The translations under genes were made by a program, and so were the position numbers. The notes beneath the pieces are model-generated. The model did no database searches. It was not told the DNA's origin and was given only the letters and a program-made list of their open reading frames with translations. From NCBI GenBank assembly GCA_903928115.1, contig CAIYPP010000132.1:20969-84968 (forward strand): a stretch of DNA of 64,000 bases, written 5' to 3'. This DNA is from an uncultured Planctomycetota bacterium (GTDB lineage: Bacteria; Planctomycetota; UBA1135; GCA-002686595). Every line of letters begins with the position of its first letter. Position 1 is the stretch's first letter. Below, piece by piece: positions 42,235 through 51,393 of the stretch.

Positions 42235-45200
42235 ATGCGGACTCCCGTCGGTTGGCTCGCGTTGCTGTTGCTCGCCGCTTGCGGTGACGAGCCCGCGTCC
42301 AAGCCGAGCGAGGTCCGGACGGCGCCCGAGGTTCCCCAGCGCGGCGCGTTGGCGCCTTCGACGCGTCAGGCGAAGCCTGCCCCGGCGCTCGTCGCGGAGC
42401 CCAAGTTGCTGTTCCCTGAGCCCGAGCTGCCCAAGGACGCTTGGAACGCGGAGAACCATGCGCGCATGGACCCGCTGGTCGACGGCTGGCCGCTCGAAGC
42501 GCTGCACGATCGCATTCAGCCGCGCATGCAGAAGCTCGTGGAGCGAATCTGGGGCGCGGACTCCGGGCCCGTCGCCGAGCTCTTGGCGACCACGTTCGCC
42601 GGCTCCACGTCGCTGCGAGGGGAGCTCGCTCTCTTGCGCGACGATGGAACTCTCCGCGTGGAGGCGCTCACGCAGCCCACGGCGGAGCTGCGCGCCGTCG
42701 CGGACTGGACGGCGGCGACCAAGGAGTTGCGTGCGGTCTTCGGCGCGGTTGCACCGACGCTGCGCGTCTGGATCGAGCATGTTCAGACCGAAGGCCAAGC
42801 GGTGGTGATCGACGCTCGCATCTGCGCGTCGGCCGACATGCGTCCCGGCGCAGCGCAGCACAATGCGCGTTGGAGCGTGCGCTGGGTCGCCGGTCCGGAC
42901 TCGGAATCTCCGCTGGTGGAGTCCGTGCGGGTGCTCGAACTGGAAGAGCTCCGCATCGGGCGACGCGCGCTCGGCGACCACACCGCGCGCTGGATCGGAA
43001 CTCCGCCGTGGCTCGAGCGCGAGGTTCTCCACGGGCTCGGAGACTCGTACTTCCGTCAGGACAAGCTCACGGGCAATCACTTGCTCGGTGGCCACGGGCT
43101 CGCGGTGGGCGACGCCAACGGCGATGGGCTCGACGACGTCTTCGTGTGCGCGCCCGGCGGCACGCCCAATCGCCTGTTGCTGCAACAGCCTGACGGCACT
43201 CTTCGCGACGGAACGTCCGAGGCGAAGGTCGCGTTGCTCGACAACACCCGCTCGGCATTGATCGTGGACCTCGATGGAGACCGGCATCGCGACATCGTCG
43301 CCGGCGTCGGGCCCTACGTGTGGGTGGCCTACAACGACGGCAGCAACGTGTTCGGCGAGCAGCAGCTGCTCGGCAGTCCCGAGCTCGGCGAGGAGGACAT
43401 TTTCTCGATTGCCGCGGCAGATCCGGATCTCGATGGCGACCTCGACCTCTACTGCTGTCGCTACGTGAAGGGCGGGATGATCGCGGGCGTGCCGCGGCCG
43501 TACCACGATGCGCACGGCGGCGCGAGCAACCTGTATTGGCGCAACGAGGGCGCGCGGCGCTTCAAGAATGCGACGAAGGAGGCGGGCTTCGACAGCGCCA
43601 ACGACCGCTACAGCCTTGCCGCGCTGTGGCAAGACCTCGATGGCGATGGAGACCTCGACCTGTACGTCGTCAACGACTTCGGCCGCAACAACCTGTTCAT
43701 CAACGAGCGCGGCGTGTTCCGCGACGAAGCGATCGAGCGCGGCGCGGACGACATGGCTGCGGGCATGGGCGTGACGAGCGCGGACTTCGACCTCGACGGA
43801 GAGCCCGACCTCTACACCTCGAACATGTACTCCGCGGCCGGTCTGCGCATGACCGCCCAGTCGGATCGCTTCATGGATGGCGAGCACCGCGACCTGCATC
43901 GACACTTCCGCGGCCACGCGCGTGGAAACTCCGTATTGCGCGGGCTCGGCGGCGGGCGCTTCGAGGACATCACCGAGCGCTTCGGTGGCGCGCGTGCGGG
44001 CTGGTCGTGGGGCGCGATGGCGATCGACCTCGACAACGATCGCTACTCGGACCTGCTCGTCCCCAACGGGTTCATCAGCGCTTCGCGGACGAAGGACGTC
44101 GAGAGCTTCTTCTGGCGGCGCGTGATCAGTCAGAGCCCGCCCGATGCGAGCGTCGACGAGGACTATCGCCGCGCGTGGGCGAGCATGCAGCAAATCGTCA
44201 TGGACGAGGGTGCGTCCTACAACGGTTGGGAGCGCAATACGGCGTTCCACAACGTCGACGGCCAGCGCCTGATCGACGCGTCGTCGACGACCGGCTTCGA
44301 CACGCTCGATGACTTCCACTCGGTGGCGCTCGCGGACTGGGACGACGACGGTCGCGAGGACGCCATCGTGCGCAGCCGGACGGCGCCGCGCTTGCGCTTC
44401 TACCGCAATCAGCTCGCGACCGAAAATCACTTCGTGGCCATCACGCTCGTCGGAACCAAGGTTCACCACGAGGCGTTCGGTTCTCGTGTCGCCCTCACGG
44501 TCGGCGGAAAGCTGCTTCAAAAGACCTTGCACGCGGGCGAGGGCTATCTCGCTCAGTCGTCGCGACGGCTGCACTTCGGCTTGGGCAACGCGAAGCGTAT
44601 CGAGAAGCTCGAAGTGCACTGGCCGGACGGCAGCGTGGACAGCTTCCGCGATCTCGCCGCGGACCAGCGCTACGAAATCATGCAGGGCAGCGCTGTGTCC
44701 CGCGTGGTGGAGCCGCGCAAGCTCGCGACGTTCGCCGAGCTGGATCCGGCGCCGCTTGCGCCGTCTCCGGCGCGCGTCGAACGCTTCGTGCTGGTCGAGA
44801 AGCTACCGCTGCGGGAGCTCGCACTGCCGCGCTTCGAGGGCCCCTCGTCGCGCATTGGCGCTCTCGCCGGTTCGACGCCACTGCTCGTCTTGTGGTCGGT
44901 GGAGGATCCGAACTCGCTGGCGTTGCTCGAAGCGCTTGCGCTGCGGCTCCCTGAGCTCGACGCGGCCGGAGTGCGCCTCGCGTTGCTCACGCTCGACGAC
45001 GGTCCCAAGCTCGCTGCGGCGCGCCGCTGGCTCCAGGAGCGCGGCATCCTGCACCTCGCAGGACCAGCGGACGGCGGTTGGACCCAGCGCTTGCAGCTTT
45101 TCTACCTCGAGGTCCTCGGCAACACTTCGCGCGCTCTGTTGCCGCAGTCGCTGCTCTTGGACACGGCGGGGCAGTGGGTGATCGGCTACGACGGGCTCGT

Positions 45201-45408
45201 CGCCGTCGACACGCTGCTCGTCGACGCGGCGCTGCTCTCGACCGTCGATGCGCGCGCGCCGCAGACGGGAAAGCTGATGGGTGGCCGCTGGGTGCTCAAG
45301 GCTGCGCGCGACTGGCAGCTCCTGATCGACGTGAGCCGCGATCTGGGTGCCGCAGAGCTCGCGACGATGTTCGAGGCCCACCGCGCGAGCCTCGCGCAGC
45401 CTCGCTGA
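42235..45408 (+). CDS. CRTAC1/ASPIC-UnbV lipoprotein fused to a thioredoxin-like domain
   Basis: 1057 residues with a lipobox (MRTPVGWLALLLLAAC). After a helical N-terminal part come FG-GAP/VCBS repeats with Ca-loops (GDANGDGLDDVFVCAPGG, VDLDGDRHRDIVAGVG, PDLDGDLDLYCCRY, QDLDGDGDLDLYVVNDFG, FDLDGEPDLYTSNMYS), then the ASPIC/UnbV domain around 735-820 (KVHHEAFGSRVALTVGGK, LHFGLGNAKRIEKLEVHWPDGSVDSF). The final 170 residues look like a redox-inactive thioredoxin/TlpA fold: LLVLWSVEDPNSLALLEAL where CxxC would be, and LLPQSLLLDTAGQWVIGYDG with the cis-Pro. CRTAC1-like proteins are abundant in Planctomycetota. The role is unknown. Confidence 0.87.
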   Translation: MRTPVGWLALLLLAACGDEPASKPSEVRTAPEVPQRGALAPSTRQAKPAPALVAEPKLLFPEPELPKDAWNAENHARMDPLVDGWPLEALHDRIQPRMQKLVERIWGADSGPVAELLATTFAGSTSLRGELALLRDDGTLRVEALTQPTAELRAVADWTAATKELRAVFGAVAPTLRVWIEHVQTEGQAVVIDARICASADMRPGAAQHNARWSVRWVAGPDSESPLVESVRVLELEELRIGRRALGDHTARWIGTPPWLEREVLHGLGDSYFRQDKLTGNHLLGGHGLAVGDANGDGLDDVFVCAPGGTPNRLLLQQPDGTLRDGTSEAKVALLDNTRSALIVDLDGDRHRDIVAGVGPYVWVAYNDGSNVFGEQQLLGSPELGEEDIFSIAAADPDLDGDLDLYCCRYVKGGMIAGVPRPYHDAHGGASNLYWRNEGARRFKNATKEAGFDSANDRYSLAALWQDLDGDGDLDLYVVNDFGRNNLFINERGVFRDEAIERGADDMAAGMGVTSADFDLDGEPDLYTSNMYSAAGLRMTAQSDRFMDGEHRDLHRHFRGHARGNSVLRGLGGGRFEDITERFGGARAGWSWGAMAIDLDNDRYSDLLVPNGFISASRTKDVESFFWRRVISQSPPDASVDEDYRRAWASMQQIVMDEGASYNGWERNTAFHNVDGQRLIDASSTTGFDTLDDFHSVALADWDDDGREDAIVRSRTAPRLRFYRNQLATENHFVAITLVGTKVHHEAFGSRVALTVGGKLLQKTLHAGEGYLAQSSRRLHFGLGNAKRIEKLEVHWPDGSVDSFRDLAADQRYEIMQGSAVSRVVEPRKLATFAELDPAPLAPSPARVERFVLVEKLPLRELALPRFEGPSSRIGALAGSTPLLVLWSVEDPNSLALLEALALRLPELDAAGVRLALLTLDDGPKLAAARRWLQERGILHLAGPADGGWTQRLQLFYLEVLGNTSRALLPQSLLLDTAGQWVIGYDGLVAVDTLLVDAALLSTVDARAPQTGKLMGGRWVLKAARDWQLLIDVSRDLGAAELATMFEAHRASLAQPR

Positions 45409-45478
45409 GCTGGCACGGAGGCCCTTCCGAGCGGCCGAGCTTGCGGGCGGCCGAGCAATCGGGAGAATCTTTGCCCCT

Positions 45479-46312
45479 ATGAGTCTCCTGAGCACGCTCC
45501 CGGCCCCGGTCGCACTCCCCAACGGCAAGGTCACGTATCAGGCGGGCCACGGGCTCGCGCTGATCACGCTCTGCAACCCGCCGGCGAACGGTTACTCGGT
45601 CGAGATGATGCGCGACCTCGACGAGGCCATCCTGCGTGCGCGCTTCGACGACACGGTGCAAGGGATCGTCCTCGCGGGCGCCGGCGAGAAGTTCTTCTGC
45701 GCCGGCGCGGACATCTCGATGCTCAACCGGCTGACGCCGACGCAGAAGTACTACTTCTGCTTGCACGCGAACGAGACGCTCCAGCGGCTGGAGCGCACTC
45801 CGAAGCTCGTGATCGCGGCCCTTTCGGGACACTGCGTCGGCGGCGGGCTGGAGATCGCACTCGCCGCGGACCTGCGCCTGGCACGCAAGGGCTCTGGCAA
45901 GTGCGGCTTGCCAGAGGTCGCGCTCGGCGTTCTGCCGGGCACGGGTGGTACCCAGCGGCTTGCGCGGCTCGTCGGTCGCGCCAAGGCGATCGAGCTGATG
46001 GTGAGCGGCCGCACGTTCGACTACGACGAAGCTCTCGCGCTCGGGATCGTCACCGAGGTGCGCGAGGCGGCCGACGACGCGGCGTTCCTCGAGCTCGTCC
46101 TCGCGCATGCGAAGAGCTTCACGACGCCCGAGCGCGCAGCGATGAGCGTCGGGCACATCAAGGCGGCGGTGCACGGCGGCGTCGATCTGTCGCTCGACGC
46201 AGGTCTCGCGCTCGAGCGCGAGCTCCAGGCCAAGCTGTTCGCCTCCGGCGACGCGAAGGAAGGCATCGCGGCCTACGTCGAAAAGCGCAAGGCGCAGTTC
46301 AAGGGAGCGTGA
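45479..46312 (+). CDS. Enoyl-CoA hydratase/isomerase family protein
   Basis: 277 residues. It is a crotonase-fold enzyme, most likely hydrating a 2-enoyl-CoA. Motifs: FFCAGADISML for the oxyanion hole, HCVGGGLEIALAADLRLA containing one catalytic Glu, and GLPEVALGVLPGTGGTQRLARLVG containing the other. ATG at 45479. It is directly followed by a medium-chain dehydrogenase and 3-hydroxyacyl-CoA dehydrogenase, so the three likely form a short fatty-acid or aromatic-acid oxidation operon. Substrate chain length is not visible. Confidence 0.92.
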   Translation: MSLLSTLPAPVALPNGKVTYQAGHGLALITLCNPPANGYSVEMMRDLDEAILRARFDDTVQGIVLAGAGEKFFCAGADISMLNRLTPTQKYYFCLHANETLQRLERTPKLVIAALSGHCVGGGLEIALAADLRLARKGSGKCGLPEVALGVLPGTGGTQRLARLVGRAKAIELMVSGRTFDYDEALALGIVTEVREAADDAAFLELVLAHAKSFTTPERAAMSVGHIKAAVHGGVDLSLDAGLALERELQAKLFASGDAKEGIAAYVEKRKAQFKGA

Positions 46313-46317
46313 GCTCG

Positions 46318-47355
46318 ATGCAGGCGCTGCGCATCCACGCCCACGGCGGACCTGAAGTCCTCCAAGTCGACGACATCCCGCGCCCCGAACCGAAGGCCGG
46401 TGAAGTGCTCGTCCGCGTCCTCGCGGCCTCGATCAACCACCTCGACCTGTGGGTTCGCCGCGGAATGCCCGGCTTCCCCGTGCCCTTCCCGCGCATCCTC
46501 GGGTGCGACGGCACGGGTGAGATCGCCGCGCTCGGCGCCGGTGTGAGCGGCCTTTCCGTCGGTCAAAGAGTGGTCCTCGAGCCCGGCTACTCGTCGGGAA
46601 GCTCCCCCGAAGATCTCGCCGGCAATGACCACCTCGCAGCGGACTACTCGATCCGTGGCGAGCATGGCGACGGCTTCGACGTCGAGTACGTCGCGCTCCC
46701 CGCGCGGTACGTCTTTCCGCTGCCCGCCGGAGTCGATCCTGTTCGCGCGGCTGCCGTGCCGCTCGTCTTTCTCACGGCGTGGGGGATGCTCGTCACGCGC
46801 GCGAACGTGCGCGAAGGCGAGACCGTGCTCGTGATCGCCGGTACGAGTGGCGTAGGCTCCGCGGGCATCCAGATCGCGCGTCAGCGCGGCGCACGCGTCA
46901 TCGCGACGGCGGGCAGCGCGCGCAAGCTCGACCTCGCGCGCGAGCTCGGCGCGCACGAGGTGGTCGACCACTCACGCGAGGGCTGGGACAAGGAAGTCAA
47001 GAAGCTGACGGGCGGTCGCGGAGTCGACGTCGTGTTCGAGCACGTGGGGCCGGCGACGTGGGACGCGTCGGTGCGCTGCATGGCGCGCTGCGGGCGGCTC
47101 GTGACCTGCGGCGGGACCACGGGCCCGAAGGTGTCTCTGCTCCTGCCGCACGTGTTCATCAAGAACCTCACGTTCATGGGCTCGACGATGGGGCCGCGCA
47201 GTGCGCTGCCGGAGATCTTCGCGCACGTCGCCGCGGGCCGCTTCCGGCCTGTCGTCGACCGCGTGATGCCGCTCTCGGCCGCACGCGAGGCCCACGAGCT
47301 CCTCGAGACACGCCAAGTGGCGGGCAAGATCGTGCTCGTGCCGGGCGCAAGCTAG
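46318..47355 (+). CDS. Medium-chain dehydrogenase/reductase lacking the structural zinc cysteines
   Basis: 345 residues of the MDR (zinc-binding dehydrogenase/quinone oxidoreductase) family, an NAD(P)H-dependent enzyme. GHEG-like motif: ILGCDGTGEIAALGAGV; cofactor site: GTSGVGSAGIQIARQRGARVIA; the N-terminus AASINHLDLWVRRGM and C-terminus VVDRVMPLSAAREAHELLETRQVAGKIVL are typical. The loop that normally holds four structural-zinc cysteines reads YSSGSSPEDLAGNDHLAADY, so that site is lost; it resembles zinc-independent quinone oxidoreductases here. The ATG at 46318 is used, though GTG at 46309 would overlap the upstream stop. Confidence 0.88.
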   Translation: MQALRIHAHGGPEVLQVDDIPRPEPKAGEVLVRVLAASINHLDLWVRRGMPGFPVPFPRILGCDGTGEIAALGAGVSGLSVGQRVVLEPGYSSGSSPEDLAGNDHLAADYSIRGEHGDGFDVEYVALPARYVFPLPAGVDPVRAAAVPLVFLTAWGMLVTRANVREGETVLVIAGTSGVGSAGIQIARQRGARVIATAGSARKLDLARELGAHEVVDHSREGWDKEVKKLTGGRGVDVVFEHVGPATWDASVRCMARCGRLVTCGGTTGPKVSLLLPHVFIKNLTFMGSTMGPRSALPEIFAHVAAGRFRPVVDRVMPLSAAREAHELLETRQVAGKIVLVPGAS

Positions 47356-47415
47356 ATTCTTCGGCGCTCGGCGAAACCTCGTCGCGCCCGTCCTTTACAC
47401 CCCTGGGAGAGAGAC

Positions 47416-48282
47416 TTGAAGCGAGCGGAAGAGATCGGGTCGGCGGCCGTCCTCGGCGCCGGGACCATGGGACACGGCATCGCACAGGCGCTGGCGCAGT
47501 GCGGCATCGCGACGACGTTGGTCGACCTCGACGCGGGCGCGCTCGCGAAGGGCCTCGCGGCCGTGAAGAAGAACCTCGACGTCGGAGTCGAGAAGCAGAA
47601 GGTCACGGCGGAGCAGCGCGACGCGACGTTGGCGCGACTCGCGGGCTCGAGCGACATGGAAGCCGCGGCGCGCGGCGCGGACGTCGTGATCGAGGCGGTG
47701 CCGGAGAAGCTCGAGCTCAAGCGCTCGATCTTCGCGAAGCTCGACGCGGCGTGTCGGCCCGATGCGCTGCTCGCGACCAACACGTCGTCGCTCTCGATCA
47801 CGCGCATCGCGGAGGCGTGCAAGCGCCCCGAGCGCGTGCTCGGCATGCACTTCTTCAACCCTGTGCACATCATGAAGCTCGTCGAAGTCGTCCGTGCGGC
47901 TCAGACTTCGCCGGAGGCGGCGACGACAGCGCTCGAACTGTCGCGGCGCATGGGCAAGGATCCGATCGACGTGAAGGACTCGCCGGGCTTCGCGTCGAGT
48001 CGACTCGGGCTGGTGATCGGTCTCGAGGCGATGCGCATGCTGGAAGCGGGCGTCGCGAGCGCGGAGGACATCGACAAGGCGATGGTGCTCGGCTACGGCT
48101 TCCCGATGGGACCGCTGAAGCTGACCGACTTGGTTGGCCTCGACGTGCGGCTCTCGATCGCGGAGTACCTGACCAAGGAGGTCGGTCCGAATTTCACGCC
48201 TCCGCAGATCCTGCGGGACAAGGTGGCGAAGGGCGAGCTCGGCAAGAAGTCGGGTCGCGGTTTCTACGACTGGAAAGCCTGA
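47416..48282 (+). CDS. 3-hydroxyacyl-CoA (3-hydroxybutyryl-CoA) dehydrogenase
   Basis: 288 residues, single-domain form. It oxidises 3-hydroxyacyl-CoA with NAD. The N-terminal Rossmann motif is VLGAGTMGHGIAQALA; VPEKLELKRSIFAKLD and NTSSLSITRIAEACKRPERVLGMHFFNPVHIMKLVEVV follow, including the catalytic His of HFFNP. The C-terminus GRGFYDWK is standard. The start is TTG at 47416 after GGGAGAGAG, because no suitable ATG is present. It forms a set with the enoyl-CoA hydratase and the MDR enzyme. Confidence 0.93.
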   Translation: MKRAEEIGSAAVLGAGTMGHGIAQALAQCGIATTLVDLDAGALAKGLAAVKKNLDVGVEKQKVTAEQRDATLARLAGSSDMEAAARGADVVIEAVPEKLELKRSIFAKLDAACRPDALLATNTSSLSITRIAEACKRPERVLGMHFFNPVHIMKLVEVVRAAQTSPEAATTALELSRRMGKDPIDVKDSPGFASSRLGLVIGLEAMRMLEAGVASAEDIDKAMVLGYGFPMGPLKLTDLVGLDVRLSIAEYLTKEVGPNFTPPQILRDKVAKGELGKKSGRGFYDWKA

Positions 48283-48290
48283 GAGCAGCG

Positions 48291-49004
48291 ATGGCAGATC
48301 AACTCGACTGGGGGAATGAGGCCAACGTTCCGGTGAAGCCGCCGCGCCGCGTCCCGACGTGGGCGTGGTTCTGCGGGGGCGGCTGCTTGCTCGCGCTGAT
48401 CGTCATGGTGGCGCTCGCCATCGCGGTGTTCTCGTGGGGCAAGGAGATGGCCGACCCCGACAAGCAGTGGAGGGAAGTCGAGCAGGTGCTCACCGTCGAG
48501 AAGCGCCCCGAAGGTGAGATCTTCGGGATGAAGGTTCCCTTCCAAGATTTGCGCGTCATCTCGCTGCAGCAGGGCGGGACGAAGATCGACTTCATGATCG
48601 CGGGCGGCGCGCAGGGCGAAGAGCTGCGCGAGCAGTTCCTCGATCCGTCGGCGGAAATGAACTTTGGCCCGCTGCTCGGGAACATGGGCCGTTACGAGCC
48701 GCAGGAAGTGACGCTGAGCGTTCAGGGATGCGAACTGAAGGGCATGCGCTTCATCACGCAGCCGCGCTCGGCAGAGTCCGAGACGGAGGTCCCGCTCGAC
48801 GAGAACGGGGATCCGCGCGACCTGGAGTTTTCCGAGGCGACGAAGCTTGCCATGCGGCAGAGCACCGTCGCGCTCGACATCAGCCCCGAGGGCGGCACCA
48901 AAGTGGTGATCCTCCAGTACAGTCACATGGGAACGCTCGAGACGATCGAAGACTCGGAAGTCATCGAGTTCCTCGCTCATTTCAAGCTCGGCGGCGGGAA
49001 CTGA
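48291..49004 (+). CDS. Unrecognised membrane-anchored protein
   Basis: 237 residues. After a short cytoplasmic start (MADQLDWGNEANVPVKPPRR) there is one membrane helix (WAWFCGGGCLLALIVMVALAIAVFSWG, about 25-50). The remainder should be outside the membrane: EVEQVLTVEKRPEGEIFGMKVPFQDLRVISLQQGGTKIDF, LREQFLDPSAEMNFGPLL and a final strand-rich part. It has no cysteine or catalytic motif I recognise. It begins 8 nt after the hydroxyacyl-CoA dehydrogenase stop and is followed 2 nt later by another anchored protein, so all may be co-transcribed. Confidence 0.7.
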   Translation: MADQLDWGNEANVPVKPPRRVPTWAWFCGGGCLLALIVMVALAIAVFSWGKEMADPDKQWREVEQVLTVEKRPEGEIFGMKVPFQDLRVISLQQGGTKIDFMIAGGAQGEELREQFLDPSAEMNFGPLLGNMGRYEPQEVTLSVQGCELKGMRFITQPRSAESETEVPLDENGDPRDLEFSEATKLAMRQSTVALDISPEGGTKVVILQYSHMGTLETIEDSEVIEFLAHFKLGGGN

Positions 49005-49006
49005 GC

Positions 49007-49705
49007 TTGGAACTCGAGCGGAGCAGCCTGAGCGCGCGCGCGGTGCTCGTCACGGCACTCGCGCTCGTCGTGCTTGCCTCCATGGTGTGGCTTCTCGGCA
49101 CGCAGACGACGCGGGCCATCGAAGGAGACGCACGCCTCCGTGAGTGGTTCGAGTGGGCCGAGCTGCCCGCCGGCATGCAGATCGCCGAGGCGTACGAGCT
49201 GCCGCGCGGCGATCTCGTGGTGCGGCTCGCGCGCGAGGAAGCCGGCGAAGAGGCACCGCGGATCGAAGCTCCCGAGCTGGCGGCATCCTCGATGTTCGAG
49301 CCCTACGACTGGTCGAAGGTGCCGTCCGCACCGACGGGGAGCGCTCCGCGGGAGGTGCTCGTGGTGGAACTGCCGCTCGATCGCGCCAGTTCGGAGCTGC
49401 GCGAGCTCTTCGACGGCGGCACGGATCTTCGCGGCGACTGGACCTCCGTCCCTCGCTCCGGAGGCCGACGCGTGTTGGAGCGCGGGCGCCTCGACTGGGG
49501 GACTCTGGCCGCACCCTTCGTCCTCGAGCGCGAGTTCGAGTCGGGTGGCACGTATTGCGACACGCTCCGAGTCAATCTCACCGTCGAGCGTGAGCCGCGC
49601 ATCCTGATTGCCCGTTGGAGCCGCGGCGCTCCCGGCTCACGCGAGCCCGTGCAGGCGCTGTTGCGCGCGTTGGCACCGCGAAAATCGCAGCAACAGAGTG
49701 AATGA
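49007..49705 (+). CDS. Unrecognised membrane-anchored protein
   Basis: 232 residues. I use TTG at 49007, 2 nt after the upstream stop and preceded by GGCGGGAA, as the start. Residues about 10-30 form one helix (SARAVLVTALALVVLASMVWLLG). The rest is acidic and strand-rich (EWFEWAELPAGMQIAEAYELPRGDLVVRLA, EVLVVELPLDRASSELRELF, CDTLRVNLTVEREPRILIARWS). No family is recognised. It has the same N-terminal-anchor layout as the previous gene and may form a complex with it. Confidence 0.62.
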   Translation: MELERSSLSARAVLVTALALVVLASMVWLLGTQTTRAIEGDARLREWFEWAELPAGMQIAEAYELPRGDLVVRLAREEAGEEAPRIEAPELAASSMFEPYDWSKVPSAPTGSAPREVLVVELPLDRASSELRELFDGGTDLRGDWTSVPRSGGRRVLERGRLDWGTLAAPFVLEREFESGGTYCDTLRVNLTVEREPRILIARWSRGAPGSREPVQALLRALAPRKSQQQSE

Positions 49706-49759
49706 GCCGGGGTCTGCGCCGTAGGGCCACGCCGCCAGTTCGCGCGACAAGGAGTCCCG

Positions 49760-50077
49760 ATGATCCTCAGCACCACCCCGACCCTCGAAGGCCATCCGAT
49801 TCGTGAGTACCGCGGCATCGTCACCGGCGAGGCGATCCTAGGCGCGAACGTGTTCAAGGATCTCTTCGCGGGCATCCGCGACATCGTCGGCGGTCGTTCC
49901 GGCGTCTACGAGCGCGAGCTCGGCGCCGCGCGCAAGCTGGCTCTCGACGAGCTTGCCAGCGAGGCACGCAAGCTGGGTGCCAACGCGGTGGTGGGGATCG
50001 ACCTCGACTATGAAGTCGTCGGCGCGAACGGCAGCATGCTGATGGTGTCGGCGAGCGGCACCGCGGTCCTCGTCTGA
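49760..50077 (+). CDS. YbjQ/UPF0145-family protein
   Basis: 105 residues. [51 protein letters not shown] and [17 protein letters not shown] are typical of the YbjQ (UPF0145) family, a small ring-forming protein sometimes called heavy-metal-binding. The length is normal. A strong AAGGAG at 49749-49754 precedes the ATG. The cellular role is not established. Confidence 0.93.
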   Translation: MILSTTPTLEGHPIREYRGIVTGEAILGANVFKDLFAGIRDIVGGRSGVYERELGAARKLALDELASEARKLGANAVVGIDLDYEVVGANGSMLMVSASGTAVLV

Positions 50078-50083
50078 CCCCGC

Positions 50084-51352
50084 TCAGCGGGCGCGTGACT
50101 TGCGAAGCGCCGCCGCGATCACTTCGGCGACGTGCAGCACGCGCGCGCGCACGCCTTCGCGACGCAGCCCCGATTCCCACTGCATGTGGCAGCCCGGGTT
50201 CGCGGTCACGAGCGTCTCTGCACCGCAGGCTCGGAACGCGGCCGCCTTCTTCGCGAAGACGGCCTTGCTGTCATCCGGCCGCAACAGCGAGTAGATGCCC
50301 GCCGAACCGCAGCAGGACTCGGAGTCCGGCAGATCGACCCGAGCGGCGCCGGAGCGCTCGAGGAGCGTGCGCGGCTGGCTGCGAATCTGCTGTCCGTGGC
50401 ACAGGTGGCAGGGATCGTCGTAGGCGAGCACGCCGAGGTCCTTGTCGAGCGATCCCTTTTTGTCTGCGGGCAACTCGGGCGCGACGAACTCGCTGAAGTC
50501 TCGCACGCGCGCGGCGAATCGACCCGCGCGCTCGCGCCACGCCACATCCTCCGCGAGCAAGTGGCCGTACGCGCGCATGTGCGCTCCGCAGCCCGCGCTG
50601 TTCACGATGATCGGGCCGCTCCCTTCACGCTCAAAGTGCTCGATCGTCGAACGGGCGAGCTCGCGCGCGCCTTCGATCTCGCCGTTGTGCGCGTGCAGCG
50701 CGCCGCAGCAGACATGCTTCGTCGGAACTCTTGTGTCGTAGCCGATGTGGGTGAGCACCTCGACCGTGGCACGGTTCACGCGGCCGTAGAGCTCGCGCAT
50801 GGCGCAGCCCTCGAGCATCGCGACTTCGCCCTTGCGCGGCCCGACGGCCGGCGAGTGCGCGGGCAGCGGCGCGCGCTCGGACTTGGGCGGAACCTCGGGC
50901 ATCTCGACCAGCGGGCGTCCCAGCTTGCCCATGAGCCGGGCGATGCCGCTGCGTTGGCCGATCCGCATCGAAGTCGCCATGAGCGACAGCCAAAAGCGGC
51001 TGCGTAGGATCGTTCCGAAGCCGATGCGGCGCGCAGTGCGCGCGACGATTCCGCGCGGTTGGACCTTCTCGAGTCCAGCGCGCGCGGTCTCGATCATCTC
51101 GCCGAAGCGAACGCCCGCCGGGCAGACGCTCTCGCAGTGGCGGCACGCGAGGCAGAAGTCCATCTCTTCGCGGTACTGGGGGTCGGTCGCGGCGAGCTCG
51201 CCCTCGGCGACGGCGCGCATCAGGTAGATGCGACCGCGCGGACTCGACGGCTCGGCGCCGGTGAGCTGATAGGTCGGGCACGTGCGCAGGCACAGACCGC
51301 AGTGGATGCAGTCGAGGCTCTTGGCGTAGTCGACGAGCTCGAGCGGCTTCAT
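50084..51352 (-). CDS. glcF: Glycolate oxidase iron-sulfur subunit
   Basis: 422 residues. The subunit passes electrons from glycolate oxidation to the quinone pool. It has two 4Fe-4S motifs at the start (CIHCGLCLRTCP and CLACRHCESVCP) and the CCG domains later (HVCCGALHAHNGE, ESCCGSAGIYS). GCHMQW lies near the end. ATG at 51352 begins MKPLELVDYAKSLDCIHCG. It should work with GlcD and GlcE, encoded 900 bp away on the same strand but with a divergent-strand SDR gene in between, so it has its own promoter. Confidence 0.93.
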   Translation of the reverse strand: MKPLELVDYAKSLDCIHCGLCLRTCPTYQLTGAEPSSPRGRIYLMRAVAEGELAATDPQYREEMDFCLACRHCESVCPAGVRFGEMIETARAGLEKVQPRGIVARTARRIGFGTILRSRFWLSLMATSMRIGQRSGIARLMGKLGRPLVEMPEVPPKSERAPLPAHSPAVGPRKGEVAMLEGCAMRELYGRVNRATVEVLTHIGYDTRVPTKHVCCGALHAHNGEIEGARELARSTIEHFEREGSGPIIVNSAGCGAHMRAYGHLLAEDVAWRERAGRFAARVRDFSEFVAPELPADKKGSLDKDLGVLAYDDPCHLCHGQQIRSQPRTLLERSGAARVDLPDSESCCGSAGIYSLLRPDDSKAVFAKKAAAFRACGAETLVTANPGCHMQWESGLRREGVRARVLHVAEVIAAALRKSRAR

Positions 51353-51393
51353 GGGGCGCGCGGATTCTAGGCAAACCGCGCTACATTCGCGCC

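Noticed and set aside
42217..44619. 800-codon minus-strand open frame
   Set aside because: It is antisense to the CRTAC1-like gene. The valine/arginine-rich repeats arise from the Asp-rich calcium loops read backwards.
45425..45462. Direct repeat GCGGCCGAGC twice before the enoyl-CoA hydratase gene
   Set aside because: Ten GC-rich bases can repeat by chance here; no further copies were seen.
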